NCBI RefSeq assembly: GCF_900185645.1
Contig: NZ_FYAM01000027.1
Coordinates: 248,001-312,000, forward strand
DNA from: Clostridium sp. BSD9I1
GTDB lineage: Bacteria > Bacillota > Clostridia > Clostridiales > Clostridiaceae
DNA: 64,000 nucleotides
Direction of reading: 5' to 3'
Position numbers and translations under genes: made by a program
In this document: piece by piece, positions 32,546-40,774 of the stretch
Layout of the letters: each line of letters begins with the position of its first letter
Position numbering within the stretch: position 1 is the first letter of the stretch
The notes under the pieces: model-generated
Database searches by the model: none
Seen by the model: the letters and a program-made list of their open reading frames with translations, nothing else
Told to the model about the DNA's origin: nothing

Positions 32546-32784
32546 ATTAAATAGTGTTGATAAGTTTAATAATACTAGTGAATATATGTAAGTTATTATG
32601 TTTATTAAAAGAAAATTAATTTGTTAGATAAATTGGGAAATATTGAACTATTATGATATGTATGGTATTATGAATGTTATGAACAAATTATTTTAATGCT
32701 TAATTTAGTAAATAGATTCCTTGGATTTTATAAGATAAGGATAATTTATATTAATTAAATTATTGATAGGAAAGGGAAATTATA

Positions 32785-33891
32785 ATGAATAAAAAAAAGT
32801 TACTGACTTTACTCATTACCGGGCTAATGATGCTTTCTAGTATTAACGTTATAGCAGCTAATAATAACGATAATACAAATACCTTGGATATTGAAAAGAC
32901 TGCAATAGAGACAATTAAAAATTCTCAATCAGTTAAAACATTAAACAAAAGAATGGAAAATGCTCAAAAGCAATATTTTGACGTACAATCTGCTGCTCAA
33001 ATGGCAATAGCTAGAGGTATTAGTTCAGTGCAATTGATAATATATAATCCTATAGATGCACGAAATGCACTTAATCAATTTATAACTAGCCAGCAGACTA
33101 CTACTAATTCAGTAAGAAATGATGCATATTCAAAATACATAACTCTTTTAAAAGCAAATTATGCAGTGAGTATTCAAAGTGAACTGAACAAAAGCTTAGC
33201 AAAGGATAACGAAAATGCTCAGGTGAAGTTGAATAAGGGCTTAATATCTCAAAACGATGCAAGACTTATAGAAATAAATTATTTAAAATCTAAGTATCAG
33301 TTGAGTAGTGCTGAAAAAAACCTTGATTCAGCTTATATGATCATTAACTTGGCAATGGGTGAGGATATATCACAGAGGTACACAGCGTTAATTGATGATA
33401 ATATAGTACCTACTGCAGAAATTAAATCTTTAGATGATTATGTAAAAGCTGCAGTAGCTAATAGGGGAGAAATAGTTAATGCACAGAATATGCTAGACTC
33501 AAAGAAAGAAAAATTTACTTATGATAAAGCTACTTATCGTACTGATTATGATAATTATATTGAAAAAACTCAGTATGATATTGATAGAGCTCAAAATGAT
33601 TTAGAACAAGCTAAAATAGGTGTTGAATTAGAGATTAATAATGGATACAAGAATCTTCAAGAATATATGAAGACCGCAGAAAGTCAGCAAATTAATTATG
33701 ATCTTGCAAAATCAAACTATGAATCAGCAAAAGTAAGATATGATAATGATATGATTACGTTAAATGAACTCCAAGATGCGCAAATTGCAAAAGCTCAGGC
33801 ACAGATCAATCTTAAAAATGCACAATTAGATGCATGGCTAGGACAAGCAAAAATGGACAATGCTTGTGGTATTGGGCCTGGATTAAAATAA
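32785..33891 (+). CDS. TolC-family protein 1 (monoderm homolog)
   Basis: A 368-residue secreted protein with signal peptide (INVIAA) and long Gln/Lys/Asn-rich helices. It has the layout of outer-membrane efflux proteins (TolC/OEP, PF02321): two coiled-coil hairpins, with a repeat segment LNKGLISQNDARLIEINYLKSKYQLSSAEKNL and the late ARVRYDNDMITLNELQDAQIAKAQAQINL type match (SAKVRYDNDMITLNELQDAQ). It is odd in a monoderm cell, which has no outer membrane. It is the first of two such genes 16 nt apart and probably exported through the wall or tied to the S-layer. Function is unknown. Confidence 0.7.
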   Translation: MNKKKLLTLLITGLMMLSSINVIAANNNDNTNTLDIEKTAIETIKNSQSVKTLNKRMENAQKQYFDVQSAAQMAIARGISSVQLIIYNPIDARNALNQFITSQQTTTNSVRNDAYSKYITLLKANYAVSIQSELNKSLAKDNENAQVKLNKGLISQNDARLIEINYLKSKYQLSSAEKNLDSAYMIINLAMGEDISQRYTALIDDNIVPTAEIKSLDDYVKAAVANRGEIVNAQNMLDSKKEKFTYDKATYRTDYDNYIEKTQYDIDRAQNDLEQAKIGVELEINNGYKNLQEYMKTAESQQINYDLAKSNYESAKVRYDNDMITLNELQDAQIAKAQAQINLKNAQLDAWLGQAKMDNACGIGPGLK

Positions 33892-33907
33892 TTTAAGAGG
33901 TGAGTAT

Positions 33908-35107
33908 ATGAAAAAGAAATTTATTATTTCTATGGCATTGGTAATGACAGCGGCACTTTCATTTCCTATATACGTATCAGCAGATAGTTATAGCAATGGA
34001 ACTGCATCAAATTCAAAAGCAATAACTACTGCAAATACGGGAGTAAATACTGAAATAAATAAAACCAATACATCTGCATCTGAATCTAATACGCCTTCAA
34101 AATTAAACCTTTCATTAGAAGATGCACTAGGACGTGTGGAAAATACATATAACCAAATAGTACTTGATGATAGATATATTGAAGTTTTAGGAAAACAATA
34201 TGAAAAAGCATTAGCCTATCAAAAGACTATAAAACAAAATATGAGTAACCCTATGGAAGAAGATGACGCAAAGACCTTAAAATTAAATGTACCTGTTGCT
34301 CTATATAACTTAAATAACAAAAAACACGAAAGAGAAGTCAATTTAAAAACTGCTAAAGTAACGATAATTTCTGAATATCAAAGTATACTTGCAGCACAGC
34401 TTAATATAGATTGTATAAATGAAGAAATGACAAAGCTGCAAAAAGAAATAGATTCAATAAATGCAAGAATTAAGGTAGGGATGGCCACAGACTCTGATGT
34501 CAAACAGGCTGAAGCTGCAATGTCAACATATAAGGCAAGAATCAGCTCTGCACAAAGTAATATGAAATCAGCAATGATTTCCTTAAAAAATGATTTAGGA
34601 ATTAATCTTAACACTGAGATAACATTGACTTCAAAGCCCATTGAGTATGCAAAATTTAATGATGCAGATCTTGATAAAAGGATAAATACAGCAGTAGAAA
34701 ATAGTTATAAAATAAAGTCACTAAAAGAGCAAATTGAAAATACTCAAATTGAATATGAAATTTATGATAGATATTCAAATGTTAATAAGGATTCAACAGA
34801 AATTACTATTGAGGCTCTAAAGAATCAACTAGAGCAGACACCGAATGCCATAAAAGTTCAGATTAAGACTCAATATAATGCTTTAAAGTCTCTAGAAAGT
34901 GTTATAAAGGCTGATAAACTAAGCATAGAATCTGCTGAGATAAGTTTAAATATTGCACAAAAAAATTACAAGGTAGGACAAAGTACTTATTTAGATGTGT
35001 TAAGTGCAGAACTTCAGCTTTCTAAGGCAAAGAATGCATTACAGCAAGATATAATTTCATATATGACTGCAGCACAAGGGCTTGAAAATAGTTTAGAATT
35101 ACAATAG
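33908..35107 (+). CDS. TolC-family protein 2 (monoderm homolog)
   Basis: A 399-residue protein with a signal peptide (FPIYVSA-DSY) and a Ser/Thr/Asn-rich linker, then a TolC-like domain (about 62-399). The segment KNYKVGQSTYLDVLSAELQLSKAKNAL is the classic TolC/OEP pattern, and RIKVGMATDSDVKQAEAAMSTYKA is its first-half repeat. Helices are long and amphipathic. It forms an operon with the gene at 32785, with gaggtg before ATG. A 17-bp stem terminator follows. Pairs of TolC-like genes in clostridia have no agreed role. Confidence 0.75.
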   Translation: MKKKFIISMALVMTAALSFPIYVSADSYSNGTASNSKAITTANTGVNTEINKTNTSASESNTPSKLNLSLEDALGRVENTYNQIVLDDRYIEVLGKQYEKALAYQKTIKQNMSNPMEEDDAKTLKLNVPVALYNLNNKKHEREVNLKTAKVTIISEYQSILAAQLNIDCINEEMTKLQKEIDSINARIKVGMATDSDVKQAEAAMSTYKARISSAQSNMKSAMISLKNDLGINLNTEITLTSKPIEYAKFNDADLDKRINTAVENSYKIKSLKEQIENTQIEYEIYDRYSNVNKDSTEITIEALKNQLEQTPNAIKVQIKTQYNALKSLESVIKADKLSIESAEISLNIAQKNYKVGQSTYLDVLSAELQLSKAKNALQQDIISYMTAAQGLENSLELQ

Positions 35108-35117
35108 GAAATTAGAT

Positions 35118-35184
35118 TACCCTGATAATTAATATGAATACCTTATTTCAAAGTGTATTTTATTAATTATTAGGGTATTTTATT
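35118..35184 (+). terminator. Terminator of the TolC-like operon
   Basis: taccctgataattaata (35118-35134) pairs with tattaattattagggta (35161-35177) over 17 bp, with one wobble, followed by ttttatttt. Confidence 0.88.
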
Positions 35185-35308
35185 TTGAGGAGGTATTATA
35201 AAATAAGTGTATTTATATAAGTAATATATTCAATATTGCCCTTCAGAAATATTAAATAGATTCGTTAATATAATTAAAGAATATTTAAAAATCATGGAGG
35301 GATTAGAT

Positions 35309-36664
35309 ATGAATAAAAAAATACTTCTAAGCTTAACTACATTTGCAGCATTAACTTTTTCAACAAGTGTTTTTGCAGCGGAAGAGGTTACTCTGAAGGA
35401 GGAAGCAGGAATTACGCCGGATAGTATATTTTATCCAATTGATACGTCCTTAGAAGGCTTAGAGGTTAAGTTTTCATTAAGTGATGAGGCAAGGATAGAA
35501 GAACTAGCGGCTCAAGCACAAGAAAGACTTGGAGAAAGTGAGATAATGTTTGAAGAAGGTAATACCGAACTCGGTAGTGAAGCTTTGGAAGCATATAATG
35601 ACAAGATGGGCGAAGCTACTGAGGCTCTTGAGACAGTGCTGGAAACTGCTGAAGCTGAGATTAAAGAGGAATTTGAAAATAGTGAAGTAGTAATAGAAGA
35701 ATCAGGAGAGATAGCAGAGCCAGAGGAAGAAAACGAACTAGAAAAATTAGAAGAAATAGTACAGGATGCACAGGAAGAGTCTTTAGAGGTTTTAGAAGAC
35801 CTAGAAGATGAAGCAGGTGAAGATACACAAGAGGTTATTTCTGATGTTGTAGAAATGCAGACAGCAAAAAAGGAAGCTGTTAAAGCTATGGTTGCACAAA
35901 GACATAAACTTAATGCATCAAGAAAGGCTATGAATAAAGCTAAGGTTGCTTTAATGAAAGCTAAAAAATCAGCTGATGAGGCAGCTATTGCAGCAGCTCA
36001 GACAGCATTAGATGAAAGCAAAGCTATTTATGAAGCAGATAAAGTAGCTATGGTAGAAGTGTTTGAAAAGAAACAAGCTGCCGTAAAGGGTCAGCCTAAA
36101 GAAGTGGTAGATGGTAGTGAGGAAGCAGTAGAAGAAACTGATGGAAGTACAGAAGAACAAGATAAAATAGGCGAAGTAACAAACGGAGAGACAGCTGAAT
36201 TAGATAAGCCGGTAGAAGAAACAGAAGGGACTGCAGTAAAAGCTTCAATAACAAAAGCTGCAGAGCAACAATTACAATCACAAGTAACATCAACTAAAGA
36301 GGTAAAAAAGGTTAAAGAACCTGTGAATAAAGTAAAGGAAATAAAAGTTAAAGCTCCAGAAAATAAAAAAGCAAATGTAAATATAGAGGAGAAAAAACAA
36401 GACAAGCCTAATAATAATTCTCAAGAAAAGAGAGAAGAAAAATCTAAGCCAGAAGTTACTCAATCACAAGTAGTTGAAAAAGAAGCTGTATCAGAAGAAA
36501 CTTCAACTAATAAAGGTAATGGAAATAATAAAGACAGTGAGAAAAATCAAAAAGATGAAAAAGATGTAAAAGACGAAAAAAATGAAAAAAGTGAAAAAAG
36601 TGAAAAGAAACAAGATAAGCAGGATAAAAAGGAAAGTAAAGAAAAACAAAATAAGAACAAATAA
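35309..36664 (+). CDS. DUF5667-domain secreted protein with long charged tail
   Basis: A 451-residue protein with a signal peptide (STSVFAA-EEV). The domain about 25-115 has the DUF5667 pattern: AGITPDSIFYPIDTSLEGLEV, DEARIEELAAQAQERLGESE and helical continuation to LETAEAEI. After it come Glu-rich stretches (LEDLEDEAGEDTQ) and long Ala/Lys helices (about 200-245). The last 120 residues are low-complexity, Lys/Glu/Gln/Asp/Ser-rich. The charged tail could bind wall polymers or calcium, but its purpose is not shown by the sequence. ATG 35309 is chosen over 35294 because ggagg (35296-35300) precedes it. Confidence 0.78.
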   Translation: MNKKILLSLTTFAALTFSTSVFAAEEVTLKEEAGITPDSIFYPIDTSLEGLEVKFSLSDEARIEELAAQAQERLGESEIMFEEGNTELGSEALEAYNDKMGEATEALETVLETAEAEIKEEFENSEVVIEESGEIAEPEEENELEKLEEIVQDAQEESLEVLEDLEDEAGEDTQEVISDVVEMQTAKKEAVKAMVAQRHKLNASRKAMNKAKVALMKAKKSADEAAIAAAQTALDESKAIYEADKVAMVEVFEKKQAAVKGQPKEVVDGSEEAVEETDGSTEEQDKIGEVTNGETAELDKPVEETEGTAVKASITKAAEQQLQSQVTSTKEVKKVKEPVNKVKEIKVKAPENKKANVNIEEKKQDKPNNNSQEKREEKSKPEVTQSQVVEKEAVSEETSTNKGNGNNKDSEKNQKDEKDVKDEKNEKSEKSEKKQDKQDKKESKEKQNKNK

Positions 36665-36670
36665 ATTAAT

Positions 36671-36711
36671 GGGGCCAGACCCCTGGGTAAAAATCCCAGG
36701 GGTCTGGTCCC
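36671..36711. repeat. Second repeat family: ggccagacccctggg inverted repeat, intact
   Basis: ggggccagacccctggg (36671-36687) pairs with cccaggggtctggtccc (36695-36711) over 17 bp with one wobble and a 7-nt loop. It fills the gap between the DUF5667 gene and the convergent AzlD gene, 6 nt after the first and 3 nt from the second. It probably also terminates both transcripts. Confidence 0.92.
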
Positions 36712-36714
36712 AAA

Positions 36715-37017
36715 CTACATTTGTAGTATGAAAAATGTAGCAATTATTGATGCTCCAACGGACAACACCATATTTCCCTTAAACCAAGATAAAATTCCTC
36801 CAAAGACAAGACCTATAAAGGTTGCCACAAGCATGCTGCCATCTAAATCTATAAGTCCTTTAACAATTATAGTGCTTAAAGCAGTATAAGGAATATAAGT
36901 TAAAAACCTTCTAAGCAGAGGATTTAACTCTCTATTTGTTAATGTAATCAAAGGCAGCAGTCTAGGTATGTATGTAACGGCTGCCATACCTAATATAAGA
37001 GGTAAATAACTCTTCAT
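36715..37017 (-). CDS. azlD: AzlD-family branched-chain amino acid transport subunit
   Basis: A 100-residue AzlD/YgaH-type membrane protein with about three to four TM helices. It contains YIPRLLPLITLTNRELNPLLRRFLTYIPYTALS, the usual AzlD segment, and a C-terminal FIGLVFGG-rich helix pair. It overlaps the AzlC gene by 4 nt (atga), so they are co-translated. AzlC and AzlD form an exporter for branched-chain amino acids or their analogues. The stop codon comes 3 nt after a large inverted repeat. Confidence 0.88.
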   Translation of the reverse strand: MKSYLPLILGMAAVTYIPRLLPLITLTNRELNPLLRRFLTYIPYTALSTIIVKGLIDLDGSMLVATFIGLVFGGILSWFKGNMVLSVGASIIATFFILQM

Positions 37018-37790
37018 ATTGTAGCCTCCTTTGTCTCGTCTTCCATTAATCTTTCATGTGATGATAAATCCTCATCTTTACATTGCTCTTCGTCTTTAAA
37101 GATCATAACTCCAAGTGCTGAGGCTAGTATTATAGTAGTAATAATGCTCCAAGATTCTGGAACAATATTGAAGTGGGAAACTACTACATATATAATACCT
37201 GAGAGAATTGATAAAAATACTACATTTAAAGATTTTTTCATTTCAGGAATGAGTATTGATAAAAACATAGCATACAGTGCTACTCCCAGGCTGCTTTGCA
37301 CAGTTTCAGGTAAAATAGACCCTACTAAATACCCCAGTACAGTGCCGCCTACCCAAGAAGCATATGCCATACCTTCTAATGCAAGTATAAAAGGTAGAGT
37401 AAGCTTCTTATTATTTAAGGATGCTATAGAAAAGGATTCATCTGTAACTCCAAAAGCAATTAAAAATAACCATTTTCTTTTGACACCCTTAAGGCGCATG
37501 GACAAAGCAGCGCTCATCATAAAGTGACGTAAATTTAATAAAAATACGGAAAGTATAATGCTTCCTGCGGAAATGCCAGCTTGTATAAGCCCCAATGCTA
37601 GAAACTGACTTGACCCAGCAAAGACTACTGAAGAAAATAAAAAGCTGTCTTTAAAAGAGACATTCATGGATTTTGCAAGTAATCCAAATGCCATAGCCAC
37701 CGGAATGTATCCAATAACAATAGGCAGTCCTGAAATAAATCCCTCCTTTAAATTAGTGGAATGTTCACATTCCAAGTTTTGTACTTCCAT
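37014..37790 (-). CDS. azlC: AzlC-family branched-chain amino acid permease
   Basis: A 258-residue AzlC/YgaZ membrane protein with about seven to eight TM helices. Family motifs include GFISGLPIVIGYIPVAMAFGLLA, the SSVVFAGSSQFLALGL stretch, LNLRHFMMSAALSMRLKG and the FGVTDESFSIA segment. The acidic C-terminal tail (KDEEQCKDEDLSSHERLMEDE) is longer than usual. An agggggc lies before the ATG at 37790, and the downstream AzlD gene overlaps it. It interrupts the surface locus on the opposite strand, so it is not functionally tied to S-layer genes. Confidence 0.9.
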   Translation of the reverse strand: MEVQNLECEHSTNLKEGFISGLPIVIGYIPVAMAFGLLAKSMNVSFKDSFLFSSVVFAGSSQFLALGLIQAGISAGSIILSVFLLNLRHFMMSAALSMRLKGVKRKWLFLIAFGVTDESFSIASLNNKKLTLPFILALEGMAYASWVGGTVLGYLVGSILPETVQSSLGVALYAMFLSILIPEMKKSLNVVFLSILSGIIYVVVSHFNIVPESWSIITTIILASALGVMIFKDEEQCKDEDLSSHERLMEDETKEATI

Positions 37791-37886
37791 TTTGAATAAG
37801 CCCCCTGTCTATTATTAATTTTAATTTGGTATGTTAATATTATACAATATCATATAATGATAATAAAGAAAAGGAGTTGCCACAAA

Positions 37887-37943
37887 GGGGCCAGACCCAT
37901 GGGTATAAATGGAAAAATCGCAACTGAAGGGCCAGACCCCTGG
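37887..37943 (+). repeat. Two partial copies of the second repeat family
   Basis: ggggccagacccatggg (37887-37903) and gggccagacccctgg (37929-37943) are left arms of the repeat at 36671, each followed by ataaatgg or ataaaaatgg and not by a full right arm. They lie in the divergent gap between AzlC and the small coiled-coil gene. Confidence 0.8.
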
Positions 37944-37992
37944 ATAAAAATGGAATGGAAAATGTAAATAATAATTTGTGGTGGTGAAGGTG

Positions 37993-38208
37993 ATGGAAGA
38001 TGAATCATTATTAAAGTCAATGCGAGAAATTGCAGATGAAAATTTAGGATCTATGATTCAAAGGCTGGAGAGTATAGACTTAAGACTGGCTAATATTGAA
38101 TTAAGGTTGGATGAAATACAAGAAACACAGGAAGATATTGAATCAAGATTAGATCAGATAGAATCAAGGCTGGATAACATCGAAGAGGAGTTAGACGAGT
38201 TAACTTAA
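37993..38208 (+). CDS. Small coiled-coil protein
   Basis: A 71-residue protein with a heptad-like repeat for nearly its whole length: ESIDLRLANIELRLDEIQET, then ESRLDQIESRLDNIEEELDEL. Ile, Leu and Arg recur every 3-4 residues with Glu and Asp elsewhere, so it should form a dimeric or trimeric coiled coil. No signal peptide is seen. The ATG at 37993 has ggtggtga about 7 nt upstream; the in-frame GTG at 37978 is less likely. A terminator follows. Its function is unknown; it may be an adaptor or a phage-remnant-type protein, and I have no evidence for either. Confidence 0.6.
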   Translation: MEDESLLKSMREIADENLGSMIQRLESIDLRLANIELRLDEIQETQEDIESRLDQIESRLDNIEEELDELT

Positions 38209-38210
38209 AG

Positions 38211-38239
38211 TCAGAGGTAAGAAATTGCCTCTGATTTTT
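38211..38239 (+). terminator. Terminator of the coiled-coil gene
   Basis: tcagaggtaa, loop gaaa, ttgcctctga form a 10-bp stem (one wobble) followed by ttttta. Confidence 0.88.
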
Positions 38240-38339
38240 ATTATTAATTTAAATTGCAACCATAAAGTTGGCCGTAAGATTCATCGATAATTTAAGATAG
38301 AGCAATTTGGAAAAGTAATCTACGAATTGGGGTGAAAGT

Positions 38340-39206
38340 ATGAAAAGGATTGTTAACAAAAAAAGCTTAAAGTTATTTTATACTATTATAGTGGTATTTT
38401 CTATATGTGTTACGATTTTAGCAAACAACACAGTTTTAGCTAAACAAGATAAAATTTTTTCAAATGGTAATATAGATACTGATAAAACTCAGTGGACAGT
38501 TAAATTTAAAGGAAAGATTGATAAGAAATCAATAAATAATGATACATTATATGTCATAAAAGAAAGTACTAACGAAAAGATTTCTTGCTCATATTCATTT
38601 CCGGATTTAAGTACTATAATTGTTAAACCAAAATCAAAGCTAATTGCTGATGAAGAGTACTCAGTAATTGTTACAAATGAAATTAAGGATAGTAACAAGA
38701 GAAGTATTAAGTTTTCAGCTAAGAAATCCTTTAATGTAAAGGAAGCTAAAAAAATAAAGGAAATTGGTACAATTGATATGGTTGATGTAGCGCAGGGCCA
38801 GCAACCTGATTTTCCAAAACAAGTAGAAGTAATATATAATGATGGCAGTTTAGGATATGTAGATGTAACTTGGAACTCCGTTAATACAAGCGCTGTTGGA
38901 GTGAAAACAGTTACAGGTAAAATTGAAAATTCAACTTTAAAGCCTAAAATTAAAGTTGAGGTTAAAGATGCGGTATATATATATACTACAGATTTAGAAT
39001 ATTATTCATACCTAGGTGCCTATAAGATAAAAGTTAAGGTATCTTCAGAAATATATAGTGTGACTTTAAATGGCAAAAAAATGAATTATGAAGGTGATAA
39101 TATTTATAGTTTAACTACGATACTATCACAAGGAAGTAAGATTAGTATAAAGGCCTATAATATCAATAATACTTTAATTGATACAAGTGAACGAAAAATT
39201 AATTAG
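38340..39206 (+). CDS. Secreted Ig-like domain protein
   Basis: A 288-residue secreted protein with a signal peptide (NNTVLA-KQD). Residues about 45-125 form an SbsA-type Ig fold (TQWTVKFKGKIDKKSINNDTLYVI, then ADEEYSVIVTNEIKDSN), and about 140-205 a Big_4-like fold (IEVIYNDGSLGYVDVTWNSVNTSAVGVKTVTG type). The last 75 residues are another short beta domain. There are no wall-anchoring motifs visible, so it may rest on the surface by partner contacts. ATG 38340 is preceded by gggtga. The following gene at 39230 starts 23 nt after, so both are probably one transcript. Confidence 0.78.
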   Translation: MKRIVNKKSLKLFYTIIVVFSICVTILANNTVLAKQDKIFSNGNIDTDKTQWTVKFKGKIDKKSINNDTLYVIKESTNEKISCSYSFPDLSTIIVKPKSKLIADEEYSVIVTNEIKDSNKRSIKFSAKKSFNVKEAKKIKEIGTIDMVDVAQGQQPDFPKQVEVIYNDGSLGYVDVTWNSVNTSAVGVKTVTGKIENSTLKPKIKVEVKDAVYIYTTDLEYYSYLGAYKIKVKVSSEIYSVTLNGKKMNYEGDNIYSLTTILSQGSKISIKAYNINNTLIDTSERKIN

Positions 39207-39229
39207 TTTAAGATAAGGAGGGACAAGGT

Positions 39230-40627
39230 ATGTTAAGGAGATATTACAGCAGTGTAATAGGAAAATTTATTATAAGTTTAATCTTTCTACTATCCTTTGT
39301 AACCATTCAGGCTGTTGCTTTTTCATCAGTAGCTAAAGCAGCGGTGCCTTATACGTATACTTTGAATAAGACAAGTGATGGAAATATAATAACGCTTACT
39401 TTTGACAGTGGAATGACTGTAAATTCTGTTGAAGCTTCTCAAATTCCAATCAAAGCAGCAATAAGAACAACAGATGATGTTGAGTTAATGAAGCCGCTTG
39501 CTATTAAAAATATAGTTAAAGTAGATTCAAATACAGTTGCAATTACTGTTGGTGATTTAGATCCAAAGATGATAAATTATGAAATGAAATTAGAACCAGG
39601 AGTTATAAACTTTGCCAGCTATATACAACTTGTAACTTTTACAATCCCATTTTCATCAAGTGAATTTGGATACAGCTTTGGGGATGTATTTTTAACTCGA
39701 AGTAATGAAGACTATATTAATGACAATATACTTGAATATAATGAAACAGAGGATGTAAATGTATATATTCCTAAGAAGTATATAACTAAAATAGAGACAA
39801 CTCATAAATATCAAGGAGGATTAAGTTCTGGCAAGGATAACCTCCCTGAACTTGCAGGTATAAATATACTGACAACTGTTGATGTTAAGAAGCTAATAGT
39901 AGACATAACTGATAAGGACGGAAACTCGATTATGTCAGCTAAAGTCCTAGTTCCTAGAAGTGATATTAAGGGATTCAATTTTGGACAAACTGGCTTAAAT
40001 ATTAAAAAATCAATAGAGTATAATGTGAATATCAAAGCATATGATTTTTATGGGAAGTTGTTAGAACAAACATCCATAATCCCTAGAGTCAAGGACAAAG
40101 ATAAGGATTTTATCATAAACGATTATATAAATTCAAAGGCAACAAGCTTTAAAGCAGATAAAAGTATTGCATTATATGATCTTATGAAAAGCAAAAGTAC
40201 TTTAAGCTCTATTTTAGAAAGCTTTATCGATAACCCTAATTCAATAAAGATTTTATGTAATAACACAATAGATTATCGTGTAATAAGTGTTGATGATTAT
40301 GATGATACAGATGACATAAAAGGTGCATTAAATGACCTAATAGATGCATTAAATGACTATGAAGTTAAATATATTAAGTTTGAGAAAAGAGTGCCATTAG
40401 AGGCGCCATATCAAGGTTTGAACATAACAGGAAGAAATATTAAAATTGAAGGTAACGGCTCCAAAATAAAGGGCAATATAACAGTTGGCAGGGGTGCTAG
40501 TGATACAAATGTTTATGATATAAGGAATATCAAAGTAGACGGAGATTTAATTATAAGAAAATCAACTGCTGGTGGAGAGTGCAGGCTTGTAGATGTAGAA
40601 GCCACTAATATCATAATGGAAGATTAG
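39230..40627 (+). CDS. Secreted protein with C-terminal beta-helix-like segment, unknown function
   Basis: A 465-residue secreted protein with signal peptide (SVAKAA-VPY). An N-terminal Ig-like domain is followed by beta-rich regions and a short Asp-rich stretch (SVDDYDDTDDIKGALN). The last 70 residues are strand repeats (LNITGRNIKIEGNGSKIKGN, VYDIRNIKVDGDLII, CRLVDVEATNIIMED) like a beta-helix that resembles those in the CWB2 protein at 47873. The stop codon at 40625-40627 lies inside an inverted repeat of the second repeat family. Function is unknown; the neighbours place it on the cell surface. Confidence 0.75.
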   Translation: MLRRYYSSVIGKFIISLIFLLSFVTIQAVAFSSVAKAAVPYTYTLNKTSDGNIITLTFDSGMTVNSVEASQIPIKAAIRTTDDVELMKPLAIKNIVKVDSNTVAITVGDLDPKMINYEMKLEPGVINFASYIQLVTFTIPFSSSEFGYSFGDVFLTRSNEDYINDNILEYNETEDVNVYIPKKYITKIETTHKYQGGLSSGKDNLPELAGINILTTVDVKKLIVDITDKDGNSIMSAKVLVPRSDIKGFNFGQTGLNIKKSIEYNVNIKAYDFYGKLLEQTSIIPRVKDKDKDFIINDYINSKATSFKADKSIALYDLMKSKSTLSSILESFIDNPNSIKILCNNTIDYRVISVDDYDDTDDIKGALNDLIDALNDYEVKYIKFEKRVPLEAPYQGLNITGRNIKIEGNGSKIKGNITVGRGASDTNVYDIRNIKVDGDLIIRKSTAGGECRLVDVEATNIIMED

Positions 40628-40670
40628 AGGGTCAGGCACTTGGTTGGAAATTCCAGGCGCCTGCCCTCTA
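40625..40670. repeat. Second repeat family variant: gggtcaggcacttgg inverted repeat
   Basis: tagagggtcaggcacttgg (40625-40643) pairs with ccaggcgcctgccctcta (40653-40670) with one bulge and two wobbles. It shares the pattern ggg-cag-c-c-tgg and the (g)aaat loop with the repeat at 36671. Its first 3 nt are the stop codon of the previous gene. Confidence 0.85.
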
Positions 40671-40774
40671 GGTTTATAAGGAAATTGCTTCGCTATTCAC
40701 TTATAATTATGATATAATAAAACAAAATAATACATAGCGGCAAAGTGTAATATTGTTTATAGGGGGGATTACCA

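Noticed and set aside
36091-36405. Minus-strand open frames opposite the DUF5667 tail
   Set aside because: They mirror the low-complexity Lys/Glu-rich tail and encode Ser/Phe-rich sequence without gene signals.
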